In this document: in pieces, positions 1 to 7,535 of the stretch | Layout: every line of letters starts with the position of its first letter | How positions within the stretch are numbered: position 1 is the first letter of the stretch | NCBI GenBank assembly: GCA_910577685.1 | Contig: CAJTOH010000041.1 | Location: forward strand, 1-35,003 | DNA length: 35,003 bases | DNA from: an uncultured Dorea sp. | Lineage (GTDB): Bacteria; Bacillota; Clostridia; Lachnospirales; Lachnospiraceae | Direction of reading: 5' to 3' | The notes under the pieces: generated by a model | Seen by the model: the letters and a program-made list of their open reading frames with translations, nothing else | What the model was told of the DNA's origin: nothing | The model's database searches: none | Translations under genes and position numbers: made by a program

Positions 1-217
1 TCCTCTGTAAAAGTTCTTCCCGGCTCTCCCCGGTTATCGCCATCACATCATCTAAAGAGAAATACTCATGCTCATTAAATGCAGATGCAAGGCTCATCCT
101 CAAACCGCTGTAGATAGCTTCTAATGACAAATCATAGTTCTGTATGCCATCATCTATAATCGGCTCTAATTCTGCTCTGGTAACGCCATATTTGCCATAA
201 TTCGCAAGCAGATTATA
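1..217 (-). pseudogene. Truncated mobile-element hypothetical protein
   Basis: An open minus-strand frame runs off the left edge of the window. It reads like a real acidic cytoplasmic protein (…NLLANYGKYGVTRAELEP…, then …FNEHEYFSLDDVMAIT…). It resembles small uncharacterised proteins carried by conjugative and integrative elements of Clostridia; that resemblance is from memory. A TAA stop at 218-220 closes the frame immediately upstream and there is no start codon, so the N-terminal part is missing here. It faces away from the plus-strand fragments that follow, as expected if two parts of an element were joined by a deletion. No function can be assigned. Confidence 0.5.
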
Positions 218-246
218 TTATAAGTGTGTCCTTATCCATAATGTGA

Positions 247-444
247 TCTACCTCGTTTTCCAGAAAATCAAAGGAAGCAGAGCCGGAGCCGGAACAGACC
301 GCAGAAGAAAAGCAAGCCAGAGAATACCGCTGCAATATCGCAAGAATGGTATACGATATTGAAAGCCTTGATACTATCGAAAGCATATACAGCTTTATCA
401 TGGGTATGTTGTCAGTAAAGAAAGGTGGTGCCGCTGATGAATAG
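247..444 (+). pseudogene. 5'-truncated small acidic protein of a mobile element
   Basis: A plus-strand frame is open from 247 after an in-frame TGA at 244-246, and it ends at TAG 442-444. It encodes a Glu/Pro-rich segment followed by a helical tail (…NIARMVYDIESLDTIESIY…). The only in-frame ATG, at 346, lies in the middle of what looks like one continuous domain, so the gene has probably lost its 5' part at the junction near 220-247. Its last bases overlap the start of the next small gene (ATGAATAG), which is typical of translational coupling. The family is not recognised; such small proteins are common in ICE and phage accessory modules. Confidence 0.4.
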
Positions 445-604
445 AAACGACATAACAAAAGCAATAGCCGAAGATTTATTGAATAATGATGCACTGGACG
501 AACATAATTTCTCTTATGATACTGCTGCCCTTCTTGAATATGTTCAGAATATCATTTTAGAGCATTTAAAGGATTATTCCTTGCTGTCTGGCACAATCTT
601 CTAA
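437..604 (+). CDS. Small hypothetical protein (55 aa) of a mobile-element remnant
   Basis: The 55-codon frame starts at ATG 437, which overlaps the stop of the preceding frame by 8 bases, and ends at TAA 602-604. The product begins MNRNDITKAIAEDLLNNDAL and has the look of a small soluble helical protein, with no signal peptide or membrane segment. GGTGGTG upstream can act as a weak ribosome binding site, and coupling to the upstream frame is likely. A rho-independent terminator follows at 638-675, so this was the last gene of a plus-strand transcript of the element. The function is unknown. It is too short for much certainty, but the coupling and the terminator support it as real. Confidence 0.5.
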   Translation: MNRNDITKAIAEDLLNNDALDEHNFSYDTAALLEYVQNIILEHLKDYSLLSGTIF

Positions 605-637
605 ATATAAGGAATAACCGTTACATAAAACCGTATC

Positions 638-675
638 AAAGGGTGTCTGCAAAGTGCAGATGCCCTTTTCTTTAT
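638..675 (+). terminator. Rho-independent terminator of the element transcript
   Basis: A 13-position stem (638-650 with 656-668, two G-T/T-G positions) has the 5-base loop AAAGT and is followed by TTTTCTTTAT on the plus strand. It lies 33 bases after the stop of the 55-aa gene. Confidence 0.75.
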
Positions 676-685
676 CCTAAAAATT

Positions 686-731
686 TGTGTGCTACCTCAT
701 GTGTGCTACCTGTGTGTTACTTGTGTGCTAC
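686..731. repeat. Cluster of four TGTGTGCTAC direct repeats
   Basis: TGTGTGCTACC occurs at 686-696 and 700-710, the variant TGTGTGTTAC at 711-720, and TGTGTGCTAC at 722-731. The last three are spaced 11 bases apart, about one helical turn. The cluster sits between the terminator of the element remnant and the terminator of the GGGtGRT gene. Such arrays at element ends can be arm-type binding sites of a tyrosine recombinase; that role is an inference. Confidence 0.6.
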
Positions 732-735
732 GTGG

Positions 736-781
736 CAAAATTAAGGGCTTCCGCTGACAACTCATATCAACGGAAACCCTT
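736..781 (-). terminator. Terminator of the GGGtGRT/NifU-like operon
   Basis: The stem pairs 743-753 with 771-781 (AAGGG-c-TTCCG with CGGAA-a-CCCTT) around a 17-base loop. On the minus strand it is followed by a T-rich tail (TTAATTTT). It begins 17 bases after the stop of the GGGtGRT gene. Confidence 0.75.
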
Positions 782-797
782 ATAAATACACTATTTG

Positions 798-1808
798 TTA
801 GAACTTCCCGGCCTTCGCCGCTTCCTCTAAAGCAACCGCAACCGCAACAGTCATTCCAACCATCGGGTTATTACCTGCGCCGATCAATCCCATCATCTCA
901 ACATGAGCCGGTACGGAGGAAGATCCCGCAAACTGCGCGTCAGAATGCATACGTCCCAACGTATCCGTCATACCGTAAGAAGCCGGTCCCGCCGCCATGT
1001 TATCCGGGTGAAGAGTACGTCCTGTACCGCCGCCGGATGCAACTGAGAAATACTTCTTTCCCTGCTCGATACATTCTTTCTTATACGTACCTGCAACCGG
1101 ATGCTGGAAACGTGTCGGGTTGGTTGAGTTACCAGTGATAGACACGTCCACGCCTTCTTTATGCATGATCGCAACGCCTTCACGTACATCGTTAGCGCCA
1201 TAACAATTTACCTTAGAACGAAGTCCGTCAGAGTATGGAATCCTCTGCACTTCCTTTAACTCGCCCGTATAATAATCATAATCTGTCTCAACATATGTAA
1301 ATCCGTTGATTCTGGAAATAATCTTTGCTGCGTCCTTTCCAAGTCCGTTCAGGATAACGCGCAATGGTTTCTTCCGAACCTTGTTCGCCTTCTCCGCGAT
1401 ACCGATAGCTCCCTCTGCAGCCGCAAATGATTCGTGTCCGGCAAGGAAGGCAAAGCAATCTGTCTCTTCCTCAAGCAGCATCTTTCCTAAGTTACCGTGT
1501 CCAAGTCCAACCTTTCTCTGATCAGCAACAGATCCCGGGATACAAAATGCCTGTAAGCCTTCTCCGATCGCAGCGGCAGCCTCTGCGGCTGTCTTGCAGC
1601 CCTTCTTGATCGCGATCGCCGCACCTACGGTGTAAGCCCAGCATGCATTCTCGAAACAGATCGGCTGAATCCCCTTCACCTGATTGTATACATCAAGTCC
1701 GGCATCCTTGGTGATCTTCTCTGCCTCTTCGATTGAAGCGATGCCATAGCTTCCTAACACTTCATTTATTTTATCAATTCTTCTTTCATATGATTCAAAT
1801 AAAGCCAT
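798..1808 (-). CDS. GGGtGRT family protein
   Basis: This 336-aa soluble protein is recognised by the signature SVASGGGTGRTLHPDN, with the GGGTGRT core at residues 259-265. It also has long Gly/Ala-rich stretches (GAAIAIKKG, GLGHGNLGKM, GLIGAGNNPMVGMT). No signal peptide or membrane segment is seen. The family is widespread in anaerobes and archaea but has no established reaction. The start is supported by AGGAGG eight bases upstream of ATG 1808. The upstream gene, a NifU-like scaffold protein, ends 12 bases before it, so the two are co-transcribed and probably work together, perhaps in Fe-S or sulfur metabolism; that role is an inference from context. A terminator follows. Confidence 0.9.
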   Translation of the reverse strand: MALFESYERRIDKINEVLGSYGIASIEEAEKITKDAGLDVYNQVKGIQPICFENACWAYTVGAAIAIKKGCKTAAEAAAAIGEGLQAFCIPGSVADQRKVGLGHGNLGKMLLEEETDCFAFLAGHESFAAAEGAIGIAEKANKVRKKPLRVILNGLGKDAAKIISRINGFTYVETDYDYYTGELKEVQRIPYSDGLRSKVNCYGANDVREGVAIMHKEGVDVSITGNSTNPTRFQHPVAGTYKKECIEQGKKYFSVASGGGTGRTLHPDNMAAGPASYGMTDTLGRMHSDAQFAGSSSVPAHVEMMGLIGAGNNPMVGMTVAVAVALEEAAKAGKF

Positions 1809-1820
1809 TTACTTGTCCTC

Positions 1821-2513
1821 CTACTCTTTTCTCGGGTCAATGATCTTCGCTGCGTCTGCAACACGTCCGTACTGTCCTTTTGCCTTCTCCCATGCGTCGT
1901 TCGGCGTATCGCCAGCCTTGATAAAGTCCGTGAACTTTCCAAGATTAACGAACTGGTATCCGATGATCTCGTCATGGTCGTCCAATGCGATTCCTGTTAC
2001 ATAGCCTTCTGCCATCTCCAGATAACGAGGACCCTTTGCTAATGTTCCATACATAGTACCAACTTGTGAGCGAAGTCCTTTTCCAAGGTCCTCAAGACCT
2101 GCCCCGATCGGAAGCCCGTCTTCTGAAAATGCGCTCTGGGTTCTTCCATATACGATCTGCAGGAATAATTCTCTCATTGCAGTGTTGATTGCATCACAGA
2201 CAAGATCCGTATTAAGAGCTTCTAAGATTGTCTTGCCCGGAAGGATCTCGGACGCCATGGCTGCTGAATGTGTCATTCCTGAACATCCAAGTGTCTCAAC
2301 CAATGCTTCCTGGATAATACCATCCTTAACGTTTAAAGTGAGTTTGCAGGCTCCCTGCTGCGGTGCGCACCAGCCAACGCCATGTGTCAGGCCGGAGATG
2401 TCTTTGACCTCTTTTGCCTTTACCCATTTTGCTTCTTCCGGAATCGGAGCTGGCCCGTGATTTGCACCCTGAGCTACAGGACACATCATTTCTACTTCGT
2501 GTGAATAAATCAT
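1821..2513 (-). CDS. NifU-like iron-sulfur scaffold-type protein, partner of GGGtGRT protein
   Basis: The 230-aa protein resembles the N-terminal (IscU/NifU) scaffold fold. Cysteines lie at C11, C49, C56, C77 (…VETLGCSGMTHSA…) and C106, and the segment LGCSGMTHSAAMASEILPGKT has the look of the scaffold's central cysteine loop. It is longer than IscU (about 130 aa), with a distinct C-terminal extension from about residue 125. AAGGAG lies 9 bases before ATG 2513. It is the first gene of a two-gene operon with the GGGtGRT gene. The likely role is binding or transfer of an Fe-S cluster in the cytoplasm; which apo-protein receives it cannot be told from sequence. The family assignment is good, the exact function is open. 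Confidence 0.8.
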   Translation of the reverse strand: MIYSHEVEMMCPVAQGANHGPAPIPEEAKWVKAKEVKDISGLTHGVGWCAPQQGACKLTLNVKDGIIQEALVETLGCSGMTHSAAMASEILPGKTILEALNTDLVCDAINTAMRELFLQIVYGRTQSAFSEDGLPIGAGLEDLGKGLRSQVGTMYGTLAKGPRYLEMAEGYVTGIALDDHDEIIGYQFVNLGKFTDFIKAGDTPNDAWEKAKGQYGRVADAAKIIDPRKE

Positions 2514-2588
2514 TTTAAAACTCCTTTCAACTATGTATGATTTTTCTGTCGTAAGGCTTGTTATAACTTTAACACCATACTTATTTAT

Positions 2589-2617
2589 ATTTTCTCACAT
2601 TATCTAAAATTCGTCAA
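2589..2617 (-). promoter_or_regulatory. Putative sigma-A promoter of the NifU-like/GGGtGRT operon
   Basis: On the minus strand TTGACG (2612-2617) is followed after 17 bases by GAAAAT (2589-2594). It lies 76 bases upstream of the NifU-like start codon. The -35 box is good and the -10 box is weak. Confidence 0.4.
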
Positions 2618-2660
2618 TTATTACTTCCTGATATTTTTCAAAAATTTTGCAAAAAAATGG

Positions 2661-2688
2661 TTGCAAAATTCCAAAAATTTGTTATAAT
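2661..2688 (+). promoter_or_regulatory. Sigma-A promoter of tRNA-Thr
   Basis: TTGCAA (2661-2666) and a perfect TATAAT (2683-2688) are separated by 16 bases. The predicted start near 2695 is about 25 bases upstream of the mature tRNA. Confidence 0.7.
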
Positions 2689-2719
2689 AATATTCGTGGT
2701 CGCAAGGATGGCGTCCTGT

Positions 2720-2791
2720 GCTGGAATAGCTCAGTCGGTAGAGCACTTCACTCGTAATGAAGGGGTCGTCGGTTCAAGTCCGATTTCCAGC
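2720..2791 (+). tRNA. tRNA-Thr (anticodon CGT)
   Basis: A full cloverleaf is visible. The acceptor stem pairs GCTGGAA (2720-2726) with TTCCAGC (2785-2791). The anticodon arm has stem CTTCA/TGAAG and loop CTCGTAA, giving anticodon CGT (reads ACG, threonine). The T arm has stem 2768-2772 with 2780-2784 around TTCAAGT. The 3' CCA is not encoded, and a short T run follows the acceptor stem. It is a plus-strand gene in an otherwise minus-strand region, with its own promoter. Confidence 0.95.
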
Positions 2792-3014
2792 TTTTTATTA
2801 AAAGTGTTATATGCCTTATATTGAGGGTGTTGAGAAAGTCTGATTCTTTTAGCGAAGGGTTGGATCTTTTTGTTGTTAAAATGGAGCGCCCAAAGCTTGT
2901 CATAGCCTTTTCGGATCTTTTGTACCATTCTATCAACAAAACCGCCTCCCCCCCTTGTGGAACAATATCCCATACCAAATTACGTTTTTCATTGTTATGG
3001 TAATCCCTTTTCAA

Positions 3015-3677
3015 TCAAAAATGCAATTCCCGGATATCATTAAGTGTCTCCCCGTAGGATTTCCCCTTCCCAAACAACAGGGTTGTCCCCAATACAAACC
3101 CTGCCACGCCTTTCGGCGCATATTCCAGTATCTTATCCGCACTGCAGGCCCCGTCCCAATAGATTTCGAACTCCATATCTTCTTTAATCGCCAACAGCTT
3201 TGTGATCTTCTTTCCCACATACGGCAGGTACATCTGTCCTGCGTTGCCCGGATTCACCGACATGACCAGCACTTTTTTTACAATCCTCAGCATCTCCATC
3301 ACCGTCTCTACGGAGGTTCCCGGATTGATTGCAATTCCCGGCACCATTCCTGCATTGATAATACTCTGCAGGGTTGTCGAGGGGTGGTATTCCGCTTCCG
3401 GATGTATGTAGACCGTATCTCCCTTCCGTAAGTTGTCTAAAAACAGATGGATCCGGTTATTGGGATGCTCAATCATCAGGTGTACGTCCAAGGGTTTCTC
3501 GGTAGTCTTTGCAATGTAACGCATATCGTTTAAGGACATGGCAAAATTAGGGACGTATCTTCCATCCATGATGTCGATATGAAAGGAGTCAATTCCGCCC
3601 CCGTCCAATTCTTTTACTTCTCTTTCCAGATTTCCATAGTCGGCGCACATCATGGAGGCCATTAAGTCAAACTGCAT
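3015..3677 (-). CDS. Ribulose-phosphate 3-epimerase family protein
   Basis: The 220-aa TIM-barrel protein matches the pentulose-phosphate/allulose-phosphate 3-epimerase family. The metal and catalytic residues are in place: H33 and D35 in FHIDIMDGRYVPNF, H66 in DVHLMIEHP, and D175 in YWDGACS. The phosphate-binding segment VMSVNPGNAGQ (residues 138-148) and GTTLLFG near the C-terminus are also present. The N-terminal segment is MASMMCAD instead of the usual S-I-L-S-A-D, so this is a divergent paralogue rather than an obvious housekeeping Rpe. GAGGT lies before ATG 3677. It is the last gene of the glycan cluster, 60 bases after the HAD gene. It may supply a ketose phosphate for a cluster-specific sugar or polyol; the substrate is unknown. 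Confidence 0.85.
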   Translation of the reverse strand: MQFDLMASMMCADYGNLEREVKELDGGGIDSFHIDIMDGRYVPNFAMSLNDMRYIAKTTEKPLDVHLMIEHPNNRIHLFLDNLRKGDTVYIHPEAEYHPSTTLQSIINAGMVPGIAINPGTSVETVMEMLRIVKKVLVMSVNPGNAGQMYLPYVGKKITKLLAIKEDMEFEIYWDGACSADKILEYAPKGVAGFVLGTTLLFGKGKSYGETLNDIRELHF

Positions 3678-3737
3678 ATCTATTACCTCAACTTTACATA
3701 TTTTGCTTTATTACTCGAACTAAAATATCGTGCCGAT

Positions 3738-6017
3738 TTACAACACATCCTCAATCTCGGTCATACGGTTAAAGAATGGATCTTCCACCGTAAGCGCCCG
3801 GAACCCCTGATCCGGAATCTTGATCTCATGAACCAGCCGCAAGATCTTCTCATCCAATTCCCTGTTCACCTTACGCATTTCTTCCGGGATCAATCTAAGA
3901 TAGTCGCGGAAATAATCCAAGATTCCCTCCTGCACCTCCATGGCGCATTGAATATCCCTCCCGCTCCTTGTCTCTTTTGCATAAACGGGCCTTCCCCCAT
4001 CATCAAATTCTATAACCATCGGATGCGGCGCTGTCAGAACGGTTTCCAAGATATAATAATCATCAAAAATCGCGCTGTTATCCCTGTCAGAAACCTTATA
4101 AAACGATTCGATCTCCAATCCTTTATCACTCATAAATTCCGGCTCCAACCGGAGAAAATATAATCCCAGTAGACACCGTCCCGTAATCTTTTGGACGTAT
4201 AACTGGGTCGTTCCTTTTGCCACAAAGTCAAAAAAAGCAGCCTCCCCCTCCTGCGGGTTAAGGGCGGCGATATACTTCCTGTATCTGTCCCTCTTCTTCT
4301 TTGCACTCTCCACGATCTCCTCCGCATACCCCAAAAGTCCGGACTCTCTGCCGCAGGTTCCTTCTATCTCTTTGGCATCCAATCCAAAACGTACCTTAAG
4401 GTTTTCCTCCGCCGTGCCGGAAAACTTCATACTGTCTACATAAGACACATCCGAGATTCCTTCCATCCCTGCACGAATCGCCGCTATTCTGGACGTCAGA
4501 AAATATACCGCCTTCCTTGTTTCCGCCCCGGCTCTCCGGAAAATTCCCGCATCATGGTCTTCCATCCCTGCACTAAAATTTCCTGCATCACGATCTTCCA
4601 TCCCTGCTTCAATATTTCCCGCATCACGATCTTCCATCCCTGCTCCAAAATTTCCCGCATCATGATCTTCCATCCCCGCCCGGAAATCCCCCGCATCATA
4701 AGCTTCCATCATTTGATAAAGTTTTTGTATTAGATAGCCGTCTCTGGCAGAAAACCAAATATTTTGAATCCCCCGCTGTTTTACCGTATCACAGAACCAT
4801 AAGAGGAAATCACAGATCATAGGGGCGCAAAGGAGGTACCCTATGTCATGCGCTTTTCCAATTTCAACCGTCCTGTCCTTACCTTCAAACTGAAAAGGGC
4901 TATTGAACAGTTTCGCGGCAAAACTTCCGATCCTAATCCGGTCAGCCAGCGATTCCCCACAGGAATCCAGTCCCAGATTGCCCAATTCGTCCAATAAATC
5001 GGCTCCGCTATAGAGCCGTATGGTTTTGATTCCATATCCGGCTGCCGCTTCCAGATCCGCCGCCGGATCATCACCGATATGCAGGAACCTCCCTCCCCCG
5101 CACCTCTCCCGGAACCTTAAAAATAATTCCTGCTGTTTTCCGGTATGATACTCGCAAGAGGCTATAATGTCTGCGTATCCTTTTACGCAGCACCTTTGAA
5201 GCGCCTTAATAAGCTGCTCTTTTCTATAATAGGTATCCGTCACAATGTAGACCCGTTTCCCGCTTTGGACGATATCATTCAACACCCCGCAGACATCCTC
5301 CCTTGGAACCATCGCGGAAAAATCGACGTCCCATTCCATCTCAGCCAGATATTTTGCCAAAATATCCGGCGCATCCCCGTGAGGCGCACCCTCATAAGGC
5401 GCTCCTTCTAACTCCTCAAGCATCTTTTTATAAATCTCTTCTAATGTGGGCGCACCGCTCTTGGCCAGCTCTTTTTCTGCATAGAGCCTTCTTTTGGCGA
5501 AATCCGGTATCCGCCATCCCTTCTCTTTGACCCGGTATTCCATCAGCTCAAATATGTCCGTATAAGAAAGCGTCATTCTCGTCACCAAGGTATCGAATAA
5601 GTCAAAACTAACAACATCCGATCTCATTGCCTCCCCGATAAGTTCTTCCCTAGTCACTCCGTTTAAATGACGGAAATCATACGTAACCCGGTTAGAAACC
5701 AGCAGATTTTTTCCTCTTATATCAAACAGCCCGATTTTATGCCGGAGACAAGTCTCTTTCATTCGCTTTGCGATTGCTTTACAGGAACCCGGCCGCGCGA
5801 CTACAATAATCTGGGACACCTGCATGTCAATTACCTGCTGTAATGATAAAATCGGTTTCCCGTATAGTTCCCCGGATTCCTTAAAACTGTCCAGAAGCCC
5901 CGCTATACGGAATTCACCCGCCAACTCCTCCAACGCTTTCTCCGTCTCTGTGCCCAGCCCATAAAGCGCTATCTTCTGGCCGGCAAAATTTTGAAATAAT
6001 TCCCTTAGTTTTAACAT
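3738..6017 (-). CDS. Large HAD-family protein (COG5610-like) with N-terminal Rossmann-like module
   Basis: The protein is about 759 aa. Residue numbers here count from an in-frame GTG at 6029, four codons upstream. A Rossmann-like module fills residues 15-105 (IALYGLGTETEKALEEL). A HAD phosphatase domain follows: motif I SFDLFDTLVT with D143 as nucleophile, motif II VTDT at 263-266, motif IV HIGDDPAAD with D320/D321. A C-terminal half includes FSARDGYLIQKLY, which looks like a second HAD-like lobe. Between them lies a 12-residue tandem repeat (DNA 4539-4709). ATG 6017 is preferred because it overlaps the stop of the GT4 gene (ATGTTAA). Such large HAD proteins accompany glycosyltransferases in polysaccharide clusters, probably as phosphatases or scaffolds; the substrate is unknown. 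Confidence 0.75.
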   Translation of the reverse strand: MLKLRELFQNFAGQKIALYGLGTETEKALEELAGEFRIAGLLDSFKESGELYGKPILSLQQVIDMQVSQIIVVARPGSCKAIAKRMKETCLRHKIGLFDIRGKNLLVSNRVTYDFRHLNGVTREELIGEAMRSDVVSFDLFDTLVTRMTLSYTDIFELMEYRVKEKGWRIPDFAKRRLYAEKELAKSGAPTLEEIYKKMLEELEGAPYEGAPHGDAPDILAKYLAEMEWDVDFSAMVPREDVCGVLNDIVQSGKRVYIVTDTYYRKEQLIKALQRCCVKGYADIIASCEYHTGKQQELFLRFRERCGGGRFLHIGDDPAADLEAAAGYGIKTIRLYSGADLLDELGNLGLDSCGESLADRIRIGSFAAKLFNSPFQFEGKDRTVEIGKAHDIGYLLCAPMICDFLLWFCDTVKQRGIQNIWFSARDGYLIQKLYQMMEAYDAGDFRAGMEDHDAGNFGAGMEDRDAGNIEAGMEDRDAGNFSAGMEDHDAGIFRRAGAETRKAVYFLTSRIAAIRAGMEGISDVSYVDSMKFSGTAEENLKVRFGLDAKEIEGTCGRESGLLGYAEEIVESAKKKRDRYRKYIAALNPQEGEAAFFDFVAKGTTQLYVQKITGRCLLGLYFLRLEPEFMSDKGLEIESFYKVSDRDNSAIFDDYYILETVLTAPHPMVIEFDDGGRPVYAKETRSGRDIQCAMEVQEGILDYFRDYLRLIPEEMRKVNRELDEKILRLVHEIKIPDQGFRALTVEDPFFNRMTEIEDVL
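4539..4709. repeat. 36-bp in-frame minisatellite in the HAD gene
   Basis: About 4.7 copies of a 36-bp unit lie head to tail and encode 12-residue repeats of the form HDAGNFGAGMED, RDAGNIEAGMED and so on. Copies differ by a few bases each, and the first and last are the most divergent. The unit length is a multiple of three, so copy-number change would keep the frame. Confidence 0.9.
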
Positions 6018-6577
6018 TTTGTTTCCCACACCTGTATTCCATCTACCAGCGCAAGCAGGTTCTTCCGAAAAACTTCCATGGAAAATACTTTCTCATAAAG
6101 TTCCCTTGCACAGATTCCTGCCCGCTCTACCTCTTCCCTGTGATAAAAACACCACGCGATCTTCCGGGAAAGTTCAAGGGCGTTCCCACTCTCAAAAATC
6201 CACCCGTCCCTTCCCTCTGTAAGATACCCCGCCGTTCCCGCGGCGTCTGACACGATACAGGGTACGGAATGCATCATTGCTTCCGCCGCCACCGTCGGCA
6301 TGGGATCCTCTCTCGACGGAACGATCAGGAGAGCCGCCGTCTCCAATATACTGTGGATTCCTTCCCTGTCCGCCGTTCCGAGTATCCGGACTGCGGGAAG
6401 ATTCTCGATGCTCTTTTTTAATCCCTGTGCGAGAAGGGAGGTATCCTGCCCTACCATAAGAAACTCACACCCATCCCTGACGCTTCCATCAAGCATCCGG
6501 ACTGCCTCCACAAGAATGTCTTGTCCTTTCCGCGCCTCTATATATCCAATGGTCAGGCATCTAAACTTACTATTCAT
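6011..6577 (-). CDS. Glycosyltransferase family 4, C-terminal half (split gene)
   Basis: This is the GT-B C-terminal (donor-binding) domain of a GT4 enzyme. It reads LTIGYIEARKGQDILVEA, then LLIVPSREDPMPTVAAEAM with the E-x7-E-type region, then the C-terminal helix. On its own it lacks the acceptor domain, which is encoded by the upstream gene in another frame. ATG 6577 overlaps the upstream stop (ATGAATAG). A longer frame opens at ATG 6619, but its first 14 residues are an out-of-frame reading of the upstream protein's end. Either a frameshift has split one enzyme or the two halves are made by coupled translation. It would transfer a sugar from a nucleotide sugar onto the growing glycan at the membrane. 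Confidence 0.75.
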   Translation of the reverse strand: MNSKFRCLTIGYIEARKGQDILVEAVRMLDGSVRDGCEFLMVGQDTSLLAQGLKKSIENLPAVRILGTADREGIHSILETAALLIVPSREDPMPTVAAEAMMHSVPCIVSDAAGTAGYLTEGRDGWIFESGNALELSRKIAWCFYHREEVERAGICARELYEKVFSMEVFRKNLLALVDGIQVWETKC

Positions 6578-7403
6578 CGCTCGTTTCCACCCCGTATAAA
6601 AAATCTGATATTTCGACATCCGGCAGATATTTTCTTATTGCCCGTCCAGGAACCGGCCCCACTGACACAATCCGCAAATTTTTTTGATTGATACGGCTAA
6701 GTTTCTTTCCGTCCACACCATCATAAAAAAATTCCGAATCATGCAGCCACCAAATCACCGGAATATTTTCCTGCCTCTCCGACAGGAATACATAATAGTT
6801 AATCGTATTGCAGATGATCAAATCAAAGTCTCTTACCCACAAGGCCTCCCCCATCGTTTCCACTTGAAGGTTCTCATCTACCACGACGGGAATCTGTTCT
6901 TCTAATAACCGCTCCCGCAAGGGGCCGTCTATCATGGAGGCATAGACGGACGCCCACCCCTTTTGTTTCAGTACGGCCGCCGCATGGAGAAGCGCGAGGG
7001 ACGGCCCTCCGAGGTTCAGGTCATGGGACAAAAGTAAGACCTTTTTTCCTGCAGGGTTAATCCCTGTTTCTGCCGGCCTGCCGCACTCCCAATAGTACAA
7101 CGGACGCTTCCTCCATCCCTGACGCGAAAGAAGGTCGTGAAGATCATAGAAATGACAGATCTTCTCAGGATCCGTTCCTAACTCTATAAGCTGCCGGCGC
7201 ATTTCCTTTACGTAAAAGCTCAGTATAACGATCCTGTCGTAGGGAAGGCGCAGCGCATCTTTGGGCGTCATGACTGAAAGTCCGTCTATTTTTATTCCCT
7301 GCTTTTTGGGGGAGTTGTCCATTAATGCAAGGACTGATTCCTTGGGAAACCATTTCTTATACCGTTCATAATAATCCCCTGTGCCAAACAATAAATATTT
7401 CAT
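6570..7403 (-). CDS. Rossmann-like module plus glycosyltransferase family 4 N-terminal half (split gene)
   Basis: The first ~90 residues form a Rossmann-like module (KYLLFGTGDYYERYKKW…). The GT-B N-terminal domain follows, with GKKVLLLSHDLNLGGPSLAL and IPVIWWLHDSEFFYDG, both typical of the GT4 acceptor domain. The protein stops just where the linker to the donor domain should begin (…SDFLYGVETSDE). The donor domain continues in the next frame. The start at ATG 7403 is chosen because AAGGTG lies seven bases upstream; an in-frame GTG at 7412 would overlap that site. An A6 homopolymer (6598-6603) close to the end is a natural place for a one-base slip. It works only together with its other half. 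Confidence 0.7.
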   Translation of the reverse strand: MKYLLFGTGDYYERYKKWFPKESVLALMDNSPKKQGIKIDGLSVMTPKDALRLPYDRIVILSFYVKEMRRQLIELGTDPEKICHFYDLHDLLSRQGWRKRPLYYWECGRPAETGINPAGKKVLLLSHDLNLGGPSLALLHAAAVLKQKGWASVYASMIDGPLRERLLEEQIPVVVDENLQVETMGEALWVRDFDLIICNTINYYVFLSERQENIPVIWWLHDSEFFYDGVDGKKLSRINQKNLRIVSVGPVPGRAIRKYLPDVEISDFLYGVETSDE

Positions 7404-7415
7404 ATGATTCACCTT

Positions 7416-7535
7416 ATTTCACACTTCACACAAATCTCTCGCTCATCTATCTTTTTCATGACAAAACGTATATTTCACACTTCGCATCTCACACAAACCT
7501 CTTGCTTATCTATCATTTTTCATGACGAAACGTAT
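7416..7535. repeat. Tandem duplication of a gene's 3' end
   Basis: Two adjacent ~56-64-base copies (7416-7471 and 7472-7535) both carry the block ATTTCACACTTC…TCATGAC(A/G)AAACGTATA. The copy at 7472-7535 includes the last codons of the GT2 gene (…IRFVMKNDR). The other copy is non-coding and leads directly into the ribosome binding site of the split GT4 gene. The copies differ by several substitutions and an 8-base insertion. Confidence 0.75.

Noticed and set aside
213..494. 93-codon minus-strand frame
   Set aside because: It is antisense to two coupled plus-strand frames of the element remnant and shows no start site or recognisable domain.
2731..3014. Two overlapping minus-strand frames of 80-88 codons
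   Set aside because: Both run antisense across the mature tRNA-Thr, lack a convincing ribosome binding site and resemble nothing recognised; they are read as chance frames.
4539..4709. CRISPR-like array
   Set aside because: The units are contiguous 36-bp coding repeats without spacers, inside an intact reading frame.
6011..6619. Independent short glycosyltransferase starting at ATG 6619
   Set aside because: Its first 14 residues are an out-of-frame reading of the upstream gene's end, and the rest is only the donor half of a GT4 enzyme.
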